This document shows, one piece after another, positions 34,472-42,147 of a stretch of DNA of 64,000 bases. Location: NCBI RefSeq assembly GCF_030644365.1, contig NZ_CP130058.1:1240001-1304000 (forward strand), written 5' to 3'. The translations under genes and the position numbers were made by a program. The notes beneath the pieces were generated by a model. That model was not told the DNA's origin. It did no database searches and worked only from the letters and a program-made list of their open reading frames with translations. Within the stretch, counting starts at the first letter, position 1; the number at the start of each line of letters is the position of its first letter. Source of the stretch: Schaalia sp. HMT-172 (GTDB lineage Bacteria > Actinomycetota > Actinomycetes > Actinomycetales > Actinomycetaceae).

Positions 34472-35569
34472 ATGGCACGCGTCGTAGTCATCGGCGGAGG
34501 ATACGGAGGCGTCACCGTCGCCAAGGGGCTCGACCCCCTCGCGGAGGTCATCCTCATCGAGCAGAAGGACCAGTTCGTCCATCACGCGGCCGCCCTTCGC
34601 GCCGCCGTTGACACCGTGTGGGAACACGCCATCTTCATGCCCTACACGAACCTCCTGAGCCGCGGCCAGGTCGTGCGTGGAACCGTCTCCGCCGTCGATG
34701 GCACCACCGTCCACATCTTCGGGCACGACCCCATCGAAGCCGACTACATCGTCTTTGCCACCGGCTCGACCTACCCCTTCCCGGCCAAGTACTCCTCCTA
34801 CCGCTCTTCCGTGGCCAAGGCCCGACTGGAACAGCTCCACGAGAACCTCTCGCGCGCCCGTTCCGTCATGATCGTCGGCGGCGGAACAGTCGGCATCGAG
34901 CTGACAGGCGAGCTCGCCAGCGCGTTCCCCGGACTGGACATAACGATCGTCGAGGCCACCGACCAAATCCTGGGCACCCCCGGATACACCGACGCGCTGC
35001 GCGACGAGATTAGTGAGCAGCTGGCCACCCTCGGTGTTCGCGTCGTCACCGGCTCCGAGCTGGCCTACCTGCCGCCACAGAACGTCGGAGACCTGGCCCA
35101 CTTCATGGTCGAGACCAAGAACGGCGATGTCATTGAGGCCGACCTGTGGTTCCAGTGCTACGGCGCGCGCGCCAACACCGGGTTCCTGATCGGCAGCGAG
35201 TACGAGTCTGTCATGCACCCCGACGGCACGCTCCGCGTCGAGCCGACCATGCAGGTGGCGGGCCATTCCACCATCTACGCCGTCGGCGACCTGACCGATG
35301 TGCGCGAGTCCAAGCGCGCCGACGCCGCCCGCCAGCAGGCCCGCGTCGTCATCGCGAACATCACCGCGCAGATTGAGGGGGAGGCTCCTGACGCCCACTA
35401 CGTTCCCACCAAGGAATGGGTCATTCTGCCGCTGGGCCCGAACATGGGCGCCTCGCAGCTGCTGGATTCCGATGGGCAGACGCGCATCCTGGGCGCCGAG
35501 CAGACGGCAGAGATCAAGGGAACGGACCTCATGGTGTCCGTTATCCGTTCGCAGCTCAACCTGCCCTGA
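34472..35569 (+). CDS. FAD/NAD(P)-dependent oxidoreductase (AIF/FSP1-like)
   Basis: 365 residues. N-terminal FAD motif VVVIGGGYGGVTVAKGL; internal pyridine-nucleotide motif VMIVGGGTVGIELTGELAS near residue 133; DYIVFATGS strand; and TIYAVGDLTDV near 270, which closes the FAD site. It resembles NDH-2/AIFM2-type flavoproteins that reduce quinones or similar acceptors at the membrane. The hydrophobic C-terminus is short, so membrane association is uncertain. The ATG has AGGAGGA 5 nt upstream. A TAGACG-like -10 lies near 34441, so it probably has its own promoter. Confidence 0.87.
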   Translation: MARVVVIGGGYGGVTVAKGLDPLAEVILIEQKDQFVHHAAALRAAVDTVWEHAIFMPYTNLLSRGQVVRGTVSAVDGTTVHIFGHDPIEADYIVFATGSTYPFPAKYSSYRSSVAKARLEQLHENLSRARSVMIVGGGTVGIELTGELASAFPGLDITIVEATDQILGTPGYTDALRDEISEQLATLGVRVVTGSELAYLPPQNVGDLAHFMVETKNGDVIEADLWFQCYGARANTGFLIGSEYESVMHPDGTLRVEPTMQVAGHSTIYAVGDLTDVRESKRADAARQQARVVIANITAQIEGEAPDAHYVPTKEWVILPLGPNMGASQLLDSDGQTRILGAEQTAEIKGTDLMVSVIRSQLNLP

Positions 35570-35589
35570 AAAAGTGCGCGTTCTCACGG

Positions 35590-35595
35590 TAGACT
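35590..35595 (+). promoter_or_regulatory. -10 hexamer TAGACT, leaderless start of the acidic-protein gene
   Basis: TAGACT ends 7 nt before the ATG at 35603, with no purine-rich ribosome site between. This is the same arrangement and the same hexamer as in front of the SWIM helicase gene. Confidence 0.55.
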
Positions 35596-35602
35596 AAGTG
35601 CC

Positions 35603-35884
35603 ATGACCCGAGATGCCCGCCGCGCGCTGACGCGCCTGCTCAATGCATTCGAGAACCACTTCGACATCGCACGCGATGGAGACGAGGCCGACGACGCCGC
35701 GCTCGAAGCCGCCGAGCTGGCGCTGCGCGACGCCTTCTTCACCTACGACGACATTCTCTTCACCCAGCTGGGCGTCGAGCTCCCCTTCGATATCCTCGAC
35801 GATAGCGACGACGAGGACGACTACGACGATGAGGAAGAGGACGAAGACGACGGGGACGACGACTTCATTGAAGTCGACGACTGA
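35603..35884 (+). CDS. Small protein with an extreme acidic C-terminal tail
   Basis: 93 residues. The first half is helical with basic patches (MTRDARRALTRLLNAFENHFDIA), the middle is AELALRDAFFTYDDILFTQLGVELPFDIL, and the last ~27 residues are almost entirely Asp and Glu. I do not recognise a family. Acidic tails of this kind occur in DNA-mimic, histone-chaperone-like or RNA-polymerase-associated proteins, but that is only analogy. It starts 33 nt after the oxidoreductase and ends at a strong terminator. Codon pattern fits a real gene (G/C in third positions, clean start and stop). Confidence 0.72.
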   Translation: MTRDARRALTRLLNAFENHFDIARDGDEADDAALEAAELALRDAFFTYDDILFTQLGVELPFDILDDSDDEDDYDDEEEDEDDGDDDFIEVDD

Positions 35885-35910
35885 TCTGCGCCTCTCAGTC
35901 CATTCGTGAC

Positions 35911-35946
35911 GTGAAGGGTCCGAACCTGATGGTTCGGACCCTTCAC
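35911..35946. terminator. Strong bidirectional terminator
   Basis: Perfect 16-bp stem (GTGAAGGGTCCGAACC and its complement) with a 4-nt loop TGAT, between the acidic-protein gene and the convergent aldo/keto reductase gene. Confidence 0.88.
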
Positions 35947-35967
35947 GGGTTTCGGCGCTCAACTACT

Positions 35968-36900
35968 CTACTGGGCGACCTCAGCCAGAACCTGGCGGAT
36001 CGGGTCGGGCAGCGGCTCCGTGTACTCCAAGAGTGTGTCAAGCTGGCGCACGGTGCGTGGGCCAACGAGAGCGGAGCTGACACCCGGGTAGTCGCGCACC
36101 CACGCCAGCGCCACGTCCGCAGTCGAGCGGTCCAAGCCGGAGGCTGCACGATGCGCCGCCTCGATGACCCCGCGGGCAAAGCCCGACAGGTACGGCTCTA
36201 CCATGTGGCGCAGATGCGGGGACGCGGCGCGCGAGTCGGCGGGAGTGGAATGACGGTACTTCCCCGTCAACGCGCCCCCCGCCAGCGCGGAAGCCGCCAC
36301 CACACCTACCCCGCGGCTGGCGAGCTCGGCCACCGTGCCCGCATGCGAGGCGTCCGCCAGCGAGAAAGGAAGCTCGACGAGCGTGATCGGAGCACTGACA
36401 CCCACGGCGCCGCGTGTCACGGCCTCGGCGAGCTGCCAGTGCGACGAACGCGACAGGCCCACGTAGCGCGCACGCCCGCTGCGGTAGGCGAGGGTCGCCG
36501 CCTCCAGCGTTTCCTCCAGGGGAACCTCAGGGCGCGGCTCAACCAGCCAGACATCGACGTAATCCGTGTCCAGTCGCGCCAGCGCATCGTCCAGGCTCCG
36601 CAGCAAATCTCCACGACCCGCCGCGCCCACCCAGGCGCCCTCCGAAGCACGACGCATCCCGCCGCGCCACGCAAGAACCACGCGGTGCCTGCCCACCGAC
36701 GCCACGGCCTCGGACACAACATCCACAGCCATCCCGTCGCCGTGAGAGGGAGAGCACTCGAGGAGGGAACCACCCGCGTCGACGAAATGCGTGAGCATCT
36801 CGAGAGCCTCGGGCGCGTCAGTGTCGCGCCCCCACGTGAGGGTCCCCAAACCGATCGGGGACAGGAAAAGGCCGCTGCGTCCGCATTGCTCCGAGTTCAT
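35968..36900 (-). CDS. Aldo/keto reductase-family protein without the catalytic tetrad
   Basis: 310 residues from the ATG at 36900, chosen because the family starts with NxxxxGRSGLxxSxIGLGT and the recB-like stop lies 6 nt upstream. The TIM barrel is complete (TLTWGRDTDAPEALEMLTHFVDAGG, RSGRARYVGLSRSSHWQLAEAV, ALAWVRDYPGVSSALVGPRTVRQL). All four catalytic residues are changed: Asp to Glu48 (LLECSPSHGDG), Tyr to His53, Lys to Arg79 (LAWRGG) and His to Glu121 (WLVEPRP). Normal aldehyde or ketone reduction is therefore doubtful. The NADPH-binding end looks kept. It ends an operon with the RecB-like gene. Confidence 0.85.
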   Translation of the reverse strand: MNSEQCGRSGLFLSPIGLGTLTWGRDTDAPEALEMLTHFVDAGGSLLECSPSHGDGMAVDVVSEAVASVGRHRVVLAWRGGMRRASEGAWVGAAGRGDLLRSLDDALARLDTDYVDVWLVEPRPEVPLEETLEAATLAYRSGRARYVGLSRSSHWQLAEAVTRGAVGVSAPITLVELPFSLADASHAGTVAELASRGVGVVAASALAGGALTGKYRHSTPADSRAASPHLRHMVEPYLSGFARGVIEAAHRAASGLDRSTADVALAWVRDYPGVSSALVGPRTVRQLDTLLEYTEPLPDPIRQVLAEVAQ

Positions 36901-36905
36901 GAACA

Positions 36906-37760
36906 CTAGCCTAGCCGAGTCCGAGCCAACCACCGCGCATGCTCCTTCGGCATCGGGGGAGTGGTGCCCCCAAAGACCGGGCACAGGGAACGCACGCCGC
37001 ACCAGTTGCACAGCGGGTTCTTGCGCGCAGCGAAAGAATCGTTCTCAATATCGGACTCGATGCGCGCCCACAGCTGATCGATATGTCGCTCGAAGGCACG
37101 AATATCGTCGGCCACCGGATCGAACGTGATCACCTGCCCGGCACGCAGATACACCAGCTGCATGCGCGCCGGCAGCCTCCTCGTTCGCGCCAGAAGCAGC
37201 GCGTAGAAACGCATCTGGTACAGGGCCTCGTCCACATAGCGCGGACCGGGAGCCTTGCCCGTCTTATAGTCGACGACGCGCAGGCGCCCGTCCGGGGCCG
37301 CATCGATGCGGTCGATGAAGCCGAGCAGGCGCACGCCGCCCGCAGTCGTCGTCGTCACGCGCTCCTCGCGCGCGGCTGGCGCGATCCAGCGCGGCTGCTC
37401 GATGGCGAAGTAACCGTCGATCACCCCGCGCGCCTCCTCGAGCCAGGCGTCGCGATCCGCCTCGTCGGCAAACAGCCGAGCAATCGCAGGCGCCTTGTCA
37501 ACCGCCGCCTCGTAGGCGGGGCCCACCTGCGCGCGAGCGGCCTCGGGCGTGCGCTGCTCGGGCGGGAGCGCGAACAGATCCTCAAGGACCGCGTGGACGA
37601 TGGTGCCCAGCGCCTTCGCCCGGGTCTCGGGCTCGCGGTACCCGTCCAGGACGTGGAGCCGATACTGCAGGGGGCAGCGCTCGTATTCCTTCGCGCGCGA
37701 GGCCGACAGGGCGGGGTCCCACGTGCGCGGGCCGGGGGAGGGGGCAATGAGGTCTGTCAT
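36906..37760 (-). CDS. RecB-family (PD-(D/E)XK) exonuclease-like protein
   Basis: 284 residues from the ATG at 37760 (a 10-residue longer form is possible). The nuclease core shows ALGTIVHAVLEDLF near residue 50, then GFIDRIDAAPDGRLRVVDYKTGKAP with the catalytic Asp and Lys, and QMRFYALLLARTR. Four cysteines, one in YERCPLQYRL and three in LCNWCGVRSLCPVF, are placed as in the 4Fe-4S cluster of AddB/Cas4 nucleases. It should cut or trim single-stranded DNA in repair. The gene is divergent from trmI by 79 nt, as in mycobacteria (RecB-like gene beside trmI). No other Cas gene is present, so a CRISPR link is not supported. Confidence 0.9.
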   Translation of the reverse strand: MTDLIAPSPGPRTWDPALSASRAKEYERCPLQYRLHVLDGYREPETRAKALGTIVHAVLEDLFALPPEQRTPEAARAQVGPAYEAAVDKAPAIARLFADEADRDAWLEEARGVIDGYFAIEQPRWIAPAAREERVTTTTAGGVRLLGFIDRIDAAPDGRLRVVDYKTGKAPGPRYVDEALYQMRFYALLLARTRRLPARMQLVYLRAGQVITFDPVADDIRAFERHIDQLWARIESDIENDSFAARKNPLCNWCGVRSLCPVFGGTTPPMPKEHARWLARTRLG

Positions 37761-37826
37761 GAATACCACGCTAACCCCCGCCGCCCCCATCTGCGTCCTG
37801 GCAGGGGCCAGACAGGCCCGAAGCGC

Positions 37827-37832
37827 TATTCT
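37827..37832 (+). promoter_or_regulatory. -10 hexamer TATTCT of the trmI-ARC-dop-pup operon
   Basis: TATTCT lies 7 nt before the trmI ATG at 37840, with no ribosome-binding site between, predicting a leaderless message. It would drive the whole overlapping run trmI-ARC-dop and possibly pup-pafA-FKBP. Confidence 0.6.
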
Positions 37833-37839
37833 TTACGTA

Positions 37840-38889
37840 ATGACTATTCAACGTAATAATTCCGAAACAGCCACTGATTATGGCCAACCCACCCGCCGAG
37901 GCCCCCTCGCCGAGGGCGACCGCGTCCAGGTCCGCGACCCGAAGGGGCGCTTCCACCAGGTGATCCTGGTCCGTGGCGGACGCTTCCAGTCCAACCGCGG
38001 CGGATTCAACCACAACGACGTCATCGGCCGCCCCGACGGCCAGGTCATCATCACCGACGAGGGCCGTCAGTTCCAGATTCTGCGCCCCCTCCAGGTCGAC
38101 TACGTCATGTCGATGCCTCGCGGAGCCGCCGTCGTCTACCCCAAGGATGCCGGCGTCATCACCCACATGGGCGACATCTTCCCGGGCGCCACGGTCGTCG
38201 AGGCCGGGGCCGGGTCGGGTGCCCTGTCAATGGCGCTCCTGGACGCCGTCGGCCCGCAGGGGCGCCTGATCTCCGTGGAGCGTCGCCAAGACTTTGCCGA
38301 CATCGCCGCGGCGAACGTGGACCTGTGGTTCGGACGCCGTCACCCCGCGTGGGACCTGCGCGTCGGCGACGTCGACGCGGTGCTGTGGTCAGCCGAGCAG
38401 GGCAGCGTGGACCGCGTGGTCCTCGATATGCTTGCCCCCTGGGAGAACATCGAGGCGATCACGCACGCGCTCATTCCCGGCGGCGTGCTGGTCTGCTACG
38501 TGGCGACGGTGACCCAGATGTCGCGCCTCGTCGAGGACCTGCGCTCCTCGCAGCGCTTCACCGATCCCGTCGCATGGGAGGACATGCGCCGCGAGTGGCA
38601 TCTTGACGGCCTGGCCGTGCGCCCCGAGCACCGCATGGTCGCGCACACCGGATTCCTCGTCGTCACCCGACTGCTTGCCCCCGGCGTCACGCCGCAGGAG
38701 CGTTCGACCCGCCCCGCTAAGGCAGCGGAGGGCCAAGGCGGCGCCTGGGACGACGAGGCGGACTGGTCCTTGGAGAAAGTCGGCCAGCGCGTGAACTCTG
38801 AGAAGAAGGTCCGTAAGGTGCGCCGCGACGTCGTCGCACAGGCCGACACGTGGGCCAGCGAGGGACGCGAGGCACAGACCGATGAATGA
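37840..38889 (+). CDS. trmI: tRNA (adenine(58)-N1)-methyltransferase
   Basis: 349 residues from the ATG at 37840 (an open frame extends upstream into the divergent gene). N-terminal beta domain (EGDRVQVRDPKGRFHQVILV), then the AdoMet-binding Rossmann domain with [21 protein letters not shown] near residue 115, DLRVGDVDAVL and VLDMLAPWE. It methylates A58 in the T loop of tRNAs as a tetramer. The C-terminal ~60 residues are a charged extension seen in actinobacterial members. The stop overlaps the ARC ATPase start by 8 nt; this trmI-ARC linkage is standard in actinobacteria. Confidence 0.93.
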   Translation: MTIQRNNSETATDYGQPTRRGPLAEGDRVQVRDPKGRFHQVILVRGGRFQSNRGGFNHNDVIGRPDGQVIITDEGRQFQILRPLQVDYVMSMPRGAAVVYPKDAGVITHMGDIFPGATVVEAGAGSGALSMALLDAVGPQGRLISVERRQDFADIAAANVDLWFGRRHPAWDLRVGDVDAVLWSAEQGSVDRVVLDMLAPWENIEAITHALIPGGVLVCYVATVTQMSRLVEDLRSSQRFTDPVAWEDMRREWHLDGLAVRPEHRMVAHTGFLVVTRLLAPGVTPQERSTRPAKAAEGQGGAWDDEADWSLEKVGQRVNSEKKVRKVRRDVVAQADTWASEGREAQTDE

Positions 38890-40426
38890 CGCCGACCAGC
38901 GCCTCTCGCTCGAACGGCGCATCGTCTCGCTGGAGGAGAAGAACGGGCGCCTCACGAGCGCTCTGACGGCCGCCCGCACGGAGCTGATCCGCCTTCAGGG
39001 CGAGTTGGCTGACGTGTCACGCCCGCCGCAGACGCTCGCGACCTTCGTGCGAGCCTTCCCGGCGGCGCGCCAGATCGAGGTCGTGACGGGCGGCAAGCGC
39101 ATGCGCGTGGCGGTCTCGCCCAAGCTTGACGTCACCGACCTGTCCTACGGGCAGTGGGTACGCCTGGACGACACGATGATCGCGGTCGCCGCGGACGACT
39201 TCGCGCGCAGCGGGCAGGTCGTCTCCGTCCTGGAGCTCGTGGGCCCCGACCGCGTGCTCGTCGCCGCCGAGGGCGGCGCAGAGACTCTCTTGGAGCTCGC
39301 CGGGCCGCTGCGTCACGGCAACCTGCGCCCCGGGGATTCCCTCGTCGTGGACGCACGCTCGGGTATCGCGCTCGAGCGCATCGTGCGCGAGGACGTTGAG
39401 CAGCTCCTCACCCCCGAGGTGCCCGACGTGACCTACGGGGACATCGGAGGCCTCGACGCGCAGATCGCTCAGGTGCGCGACTCCATCGAGATGCCGTTTA
39501 ATCACCCCGAGCTTTACCGTCAGTTCGGCCTGCGCCCGCCCAAGGGCATCCTGTTGTACGGACCGCCTGGGTCGGGCAAGACCCTCATCGCCAAGGCGGT
39601 CGCGAACTCCCTGTCCCGGCGCGGCGGGGCCTCGACGTTCTTCCTGTCGATCAAGGGCCCGGAGCTCCTCAACAAGTTCGTGGGCGAGACCGAGCGACAG
39701 ATTCGCGCGATCTTCGCCCGCGCGCGCACGCTCGCGGCCGGAGACACCCCCGTCGTCATCTTCTTCGACGAGATGGAGGCGCTGTTCCGCACGCGCGGCA
39801 CGGGCGTGTCCTCCGACGTGGAGACGATGATCGTCCCGCAGCTGTTGGCCGAGATGGACGGCGTCGAGTCCCTCGACAACGTCGTCATCATCGGCGCCTC
39901 CAACCGCGCGGACATGATCGACCCCGCCGTCCTGCGCCCCGGGCGCCTGGACGTGCGCATCCGGGTGGATCGCCCCGACCGCGCGGGCGCCCTCGACATC
40001 TTCTCCAAGTACCTGACCCCTCGGGTCCCGATCCACGCCTCCGAAGTCGCCCGCTTCGGCGGCCTCGATGAGGCCGTGGCGGGGATGATCGAACGCGCCG
40101 TGGACGCGCTGTACACCCGCGATGAGACGACCGCTTTGTTCCTCGCGACGCTCGTGAGCGGCGAACACAAGCGCATCTACCTGGCCGACCTCGTCTCCGG
40201 CGCACTCATCGCGGGGATCGTGGAGCGCGCGAAGAAGTACGCGATCAAGGATGCCCTGAGCGGCAAGGCCGCGGGGCTCACGATGGGTCACCTGCTGCGC
40301 GGCGTGCACGAGGAAATGAACGAGTCGCTGGAGCTGGCAGCGACGTCCTCGCCGGAGGACTGGGCTCGCACGAGCGGGCTCGCGCCCGAGATCGTCAGCG
40401 TCAAGCCGATTGGAGTGGTGAAATGA
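38882..40426 (+). CDS. arc: Proteasome-associated-type AAA ATPase (ARC/Mpa)
   Basis: 514 residues. N-terminal coiled coil (LERRIVSLEEKNGRLTSAL) that in the family binds Pup; two OB-like segments to about residue 175; AAA module with DIGGLDAQIAQVRDSIEMPF, Walker A GPPGSGKTLIAKA near 226, pore loop region FFLSIKGPELLNKFVGETER, Walker B VVIFFDEMEAL near 290 and RPGRLDVRIRVDRPD. The hexamer unfolds pupylated proteins. The C-terminus ends IVSVKPIGVVK: the proteasome-docking tail (Mpa ends GQYL) is absent, fitting the missing prcBA genes. It overlaps trmI by 8 nt and dop by 4 nt. Confidence 0.93.
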   Translation: MNDADQRLSLERRIVSLEEKNGRLTSALTAARTELIRLQGELADVSRPPQTLATFVRAFPAARQIEVVTGGKRMRVAVSPKLDVTDLSYGQWVRLDDTMIAVAADDFARSGQVVSVLELVGPDRVLVAAEGGAETLLELAGPLRHGNLRPGDSLVVDARSGIALERIVREDVEQLLTPEVPDVTYGDIGGLDAQIAQVRDSIEMPFNHPELYRQFGLRPPKGILLYGPPGSGKTLIAKAVANSLSRRGGASTFFLSIKGPELLNKFVGETERQIRAIFARARTLAAGDTPVVIFFDEMEALFRTRGTGVSSDVETMIVPQLLAEMDGVESLDNVVIIGASNRADMIDPAVLRPGRLDVRIRVDRPDRAGALDIFSKYLTPRVPIHASEVARFGGLDEAVAGMIERAVDALYTRDETTALFLATLVSGEHKRIYLADLVSGALIAGIVERAKKYAIKDALSGKAAGLTMGHLLRGVHEEMNESLELAATSSPEDWARTSGLAPEIVSVKPIGVVK

Positions 40427-41943
40427 GCAGCGAACGCATCATCGGGACCGAAACCGAGTACGGCGTCTACCGCCCGGGCGACGCCTGGGCGAACCCGATC
40501 GCCCTGTCCACCCGCGTCGTCTCCGCCTACGGGGAGATCTCGCGCGCCGGGACTGCGGCCGAGGGGGCGGGTGTCGTGCGCTGGGACTACACGGGCGAGG
40601 ATCCGCTCAATGACCTGCGCGGCATGCGCATGTCGCGCGCGGCAGTCGACCCGTCGCTCCTCACGGACGATCCGTACCACCTCGCGCCGTCGGGCGGCTC
40701 CGAGCGCGTCGCACGCCCCACGGCCGAGGAGCTTGCCTTGCCGGCAGCGACGACCGCTGTGCTCACCAACGGCGCGCGCCTGTACGTCGACCACGCCCAC
40801 CCCGAATACTCCGCGCCCGAAACCCTGGGTGCGCGCGACGCCCTCCTGTGGGATCGAGCGGGCGAGGTGATCGCCAGGCGCGTCATGGAGCGCCTGGAGG
40901 CACTGGGCGAAGAGCCCATCGTTCTCGTCAAAAACAACACCGACGGCAAGGGCGCGGCCTACGGCACCCACGAGAACTACCAGATGCCACGCATCACCGA
41001 CCTGGACACAATCGTGCGCGGCCTGACCCCCTTTATGGTCACCCGCCCCGTCATCTGTGGCGCGGGCCGCGTCGGACGCGGGCAAAAGAGCGAGGTCCCC
41101 GGCTTCCAGATGTCTCAGCGCGCGGACTTCGTCGAAAACGAGGTCGGACTCGAGACGACCTTCAACCGCCCGATCATCAATACGCGCGACGAGCCCCACG
41201 CCAACCCCGCACAGTTCCGCCGCCTGCACGTGATCGGCGGAGACGGCAACATGTTCGACGTGTCCGCCTTCCTGCGTTTCGGCACAACCTCCCTGGTGCT
41301 GTGGGCCATCGAGCAGGGCACCGACCTGCGCTGGGACTCCATCGTCATGGACGATCCCGTGCAGGAGACGTGGAATGTCTCCCACCACCCGGACCTCGAC
41401 TATAAGATCGGCACGGCCGGCGGCTCCTACACGGCCGCCGAACTCCAGCAGGTCTACCTCGACCTCGTCCTGGACACCTTCAAGGAGACCGGAACCACGC
41501 CGACGGCGGCGGACCAGGAGATCCTCAGGCTGTGGCAGTCCGTCCTCGACCGCATGCGCACCGACCTCTTCTCGGTGGCAGCCCAGGTCGAGTGGGTCGG
41601 CAAGTACCAGCTGGTCAAGCGCCAGAAGGAACGGGCGGGACTGGACTGGAACGACCCGCGCCTGGCCGCCATCGACTTGCAGTGGGCGGACCTGCGCCCC
41701 AGCCACGGCCTCGTGTTCCGCCTCGCCCAGGCCGGCATGGTGCACCGCCTCGTGTCCGACGAGGAGGTCGAGCGCGCCGCCGACGAGGCACCGACCAACA
41801 CGCGCGCCCACGTGCGCGGATGGGCCGTGCGCAACCGCCCGGACCTGGTCAAGGCCTCGTGGTCGTCGCTCGTTTTCGACCCGGGCCAGGGCGACCTGGT
41901 GCGATTCCCGCTCGCCGACGCCCTCGACACGTCCACCCGCTGA
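40423..41943 (+). CDS. dop: Pup deamidase/depupylase
   Basis: 506 residues, glutamine-synthetase-like fold. Start IIGTETEYGVYRPGD with the nucleotide/metal-binding Glu pair, then the insertion unique to Dop (about residues 37-80), the strand RLYVDHAHPEYSAPE, KNNTDGKGAAYGTHENY, RPIINTRDEPHAN and the C-terminal domain ending FPLADALDTSTR. It deamidates the C-terminal Gln of Pup to Glu and can remove Pup from targets. The ATG overlaps the ARC stop in ATGA. The Pup gene begins 27 nt downstream and ends in Gln, so this activity is needed. Confidence 0.95.
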   Translation: MSSERIIGTETEYGVYRPGDAWANPIALSTRVVSAYGEISRAGTAAEGAGVVRWDYTGEDPLNDLRGMRMSRAAVDPSLLTDDPYHLAPSGGSERVARPTAEELALPAATTAVLTNGARLYVDHAHPEYSAPETLGARDALLWDRAGEVIARRVMERLEALGEEPIVLVKNNTDGKGAAYGTHENYQMPRITDLDTIVRGLTPFMVTRPVICGAGRVGRGQKSEVPGFQMSQRADFVENEVGLETTFNRPIINTRDEPHANPAQFRRLHVIGGDGNMFDVSAFLRFGTTSLVLWAIEQGTDLRWDSIVMDDPVQETWNVSHHPDLDYKIGTAGGSYTAAELQQVYLDLVLDTFKETGTTPTAADQEILRLWQSVLDRMRTDLFSVAAQVEWVGKYQLVKRQKERAGLDWNDPRLAAIDLQWADLRPSHGLVFRLAQAGMVHRLVSDEEVERAADEAPTNTRAHVRGWAVRNRPDLVKASWSSLVFDPGQGDLVRFPLADALDTSTR

Positions 41944-41969
41944 TACGACGACAGAAAGAAGAACACACC

Positions 41970-42146
41970 ATGTCGAACCAGATTTTTGCCGGCACCCCTA
42001 CGCCCGACGACGACGCCACCGAGGCGGCGGGTCAGGTCCAGGCCCGTACCTCCTCGATTGACTCCCTCCTCGACGAGATCGACTCCGTCCTCGAAACGAA
42101 CGCCGAGGCCTTCGTGCAGGGCTTCGTCCAGAAGGGCGGCCAGTGA
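41970..42146 (+). CDS. pup: Prokaryotic ubiquitin-like protein Pup
   Basis: 58 residues, disordered N-terminus (MSNQIFAGTPTPDDD) and a helical C-terminal half (SIDSLLDEIDSVLETNAEAFVQGF) that should pair with the ARC coiled coil. It ends KGGQ: the Gly-Gly motif and a terminal Gln that Dop must convert to Glu before PafA can attach it to lysines. It is slightly shorter than the mycobacterial protein (64). ATG start; the upstream sequence AGAAAGAAG is a modest ribosome site. One base separates its stop from the pafA GTG, leaving no room for prcBA. Confidence 0.96.
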   Translation: MSNQIFAGTPTPDDDATEAAGQVQARTSSIDSLLDEIDSVLETNAEAFVQGFVQKGGQ

Positions 42147-42147
42147 C

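Noticed and set aside
36906-37760. Cas4-type CRISPR adaptation nuclease
   Set aside because: The nuclease and Fe-S motifs resemble Cas4, but no CRISPR array or cas genes are near, and the trmI/recB-like pairing is the usual actinobacterial arrangement.
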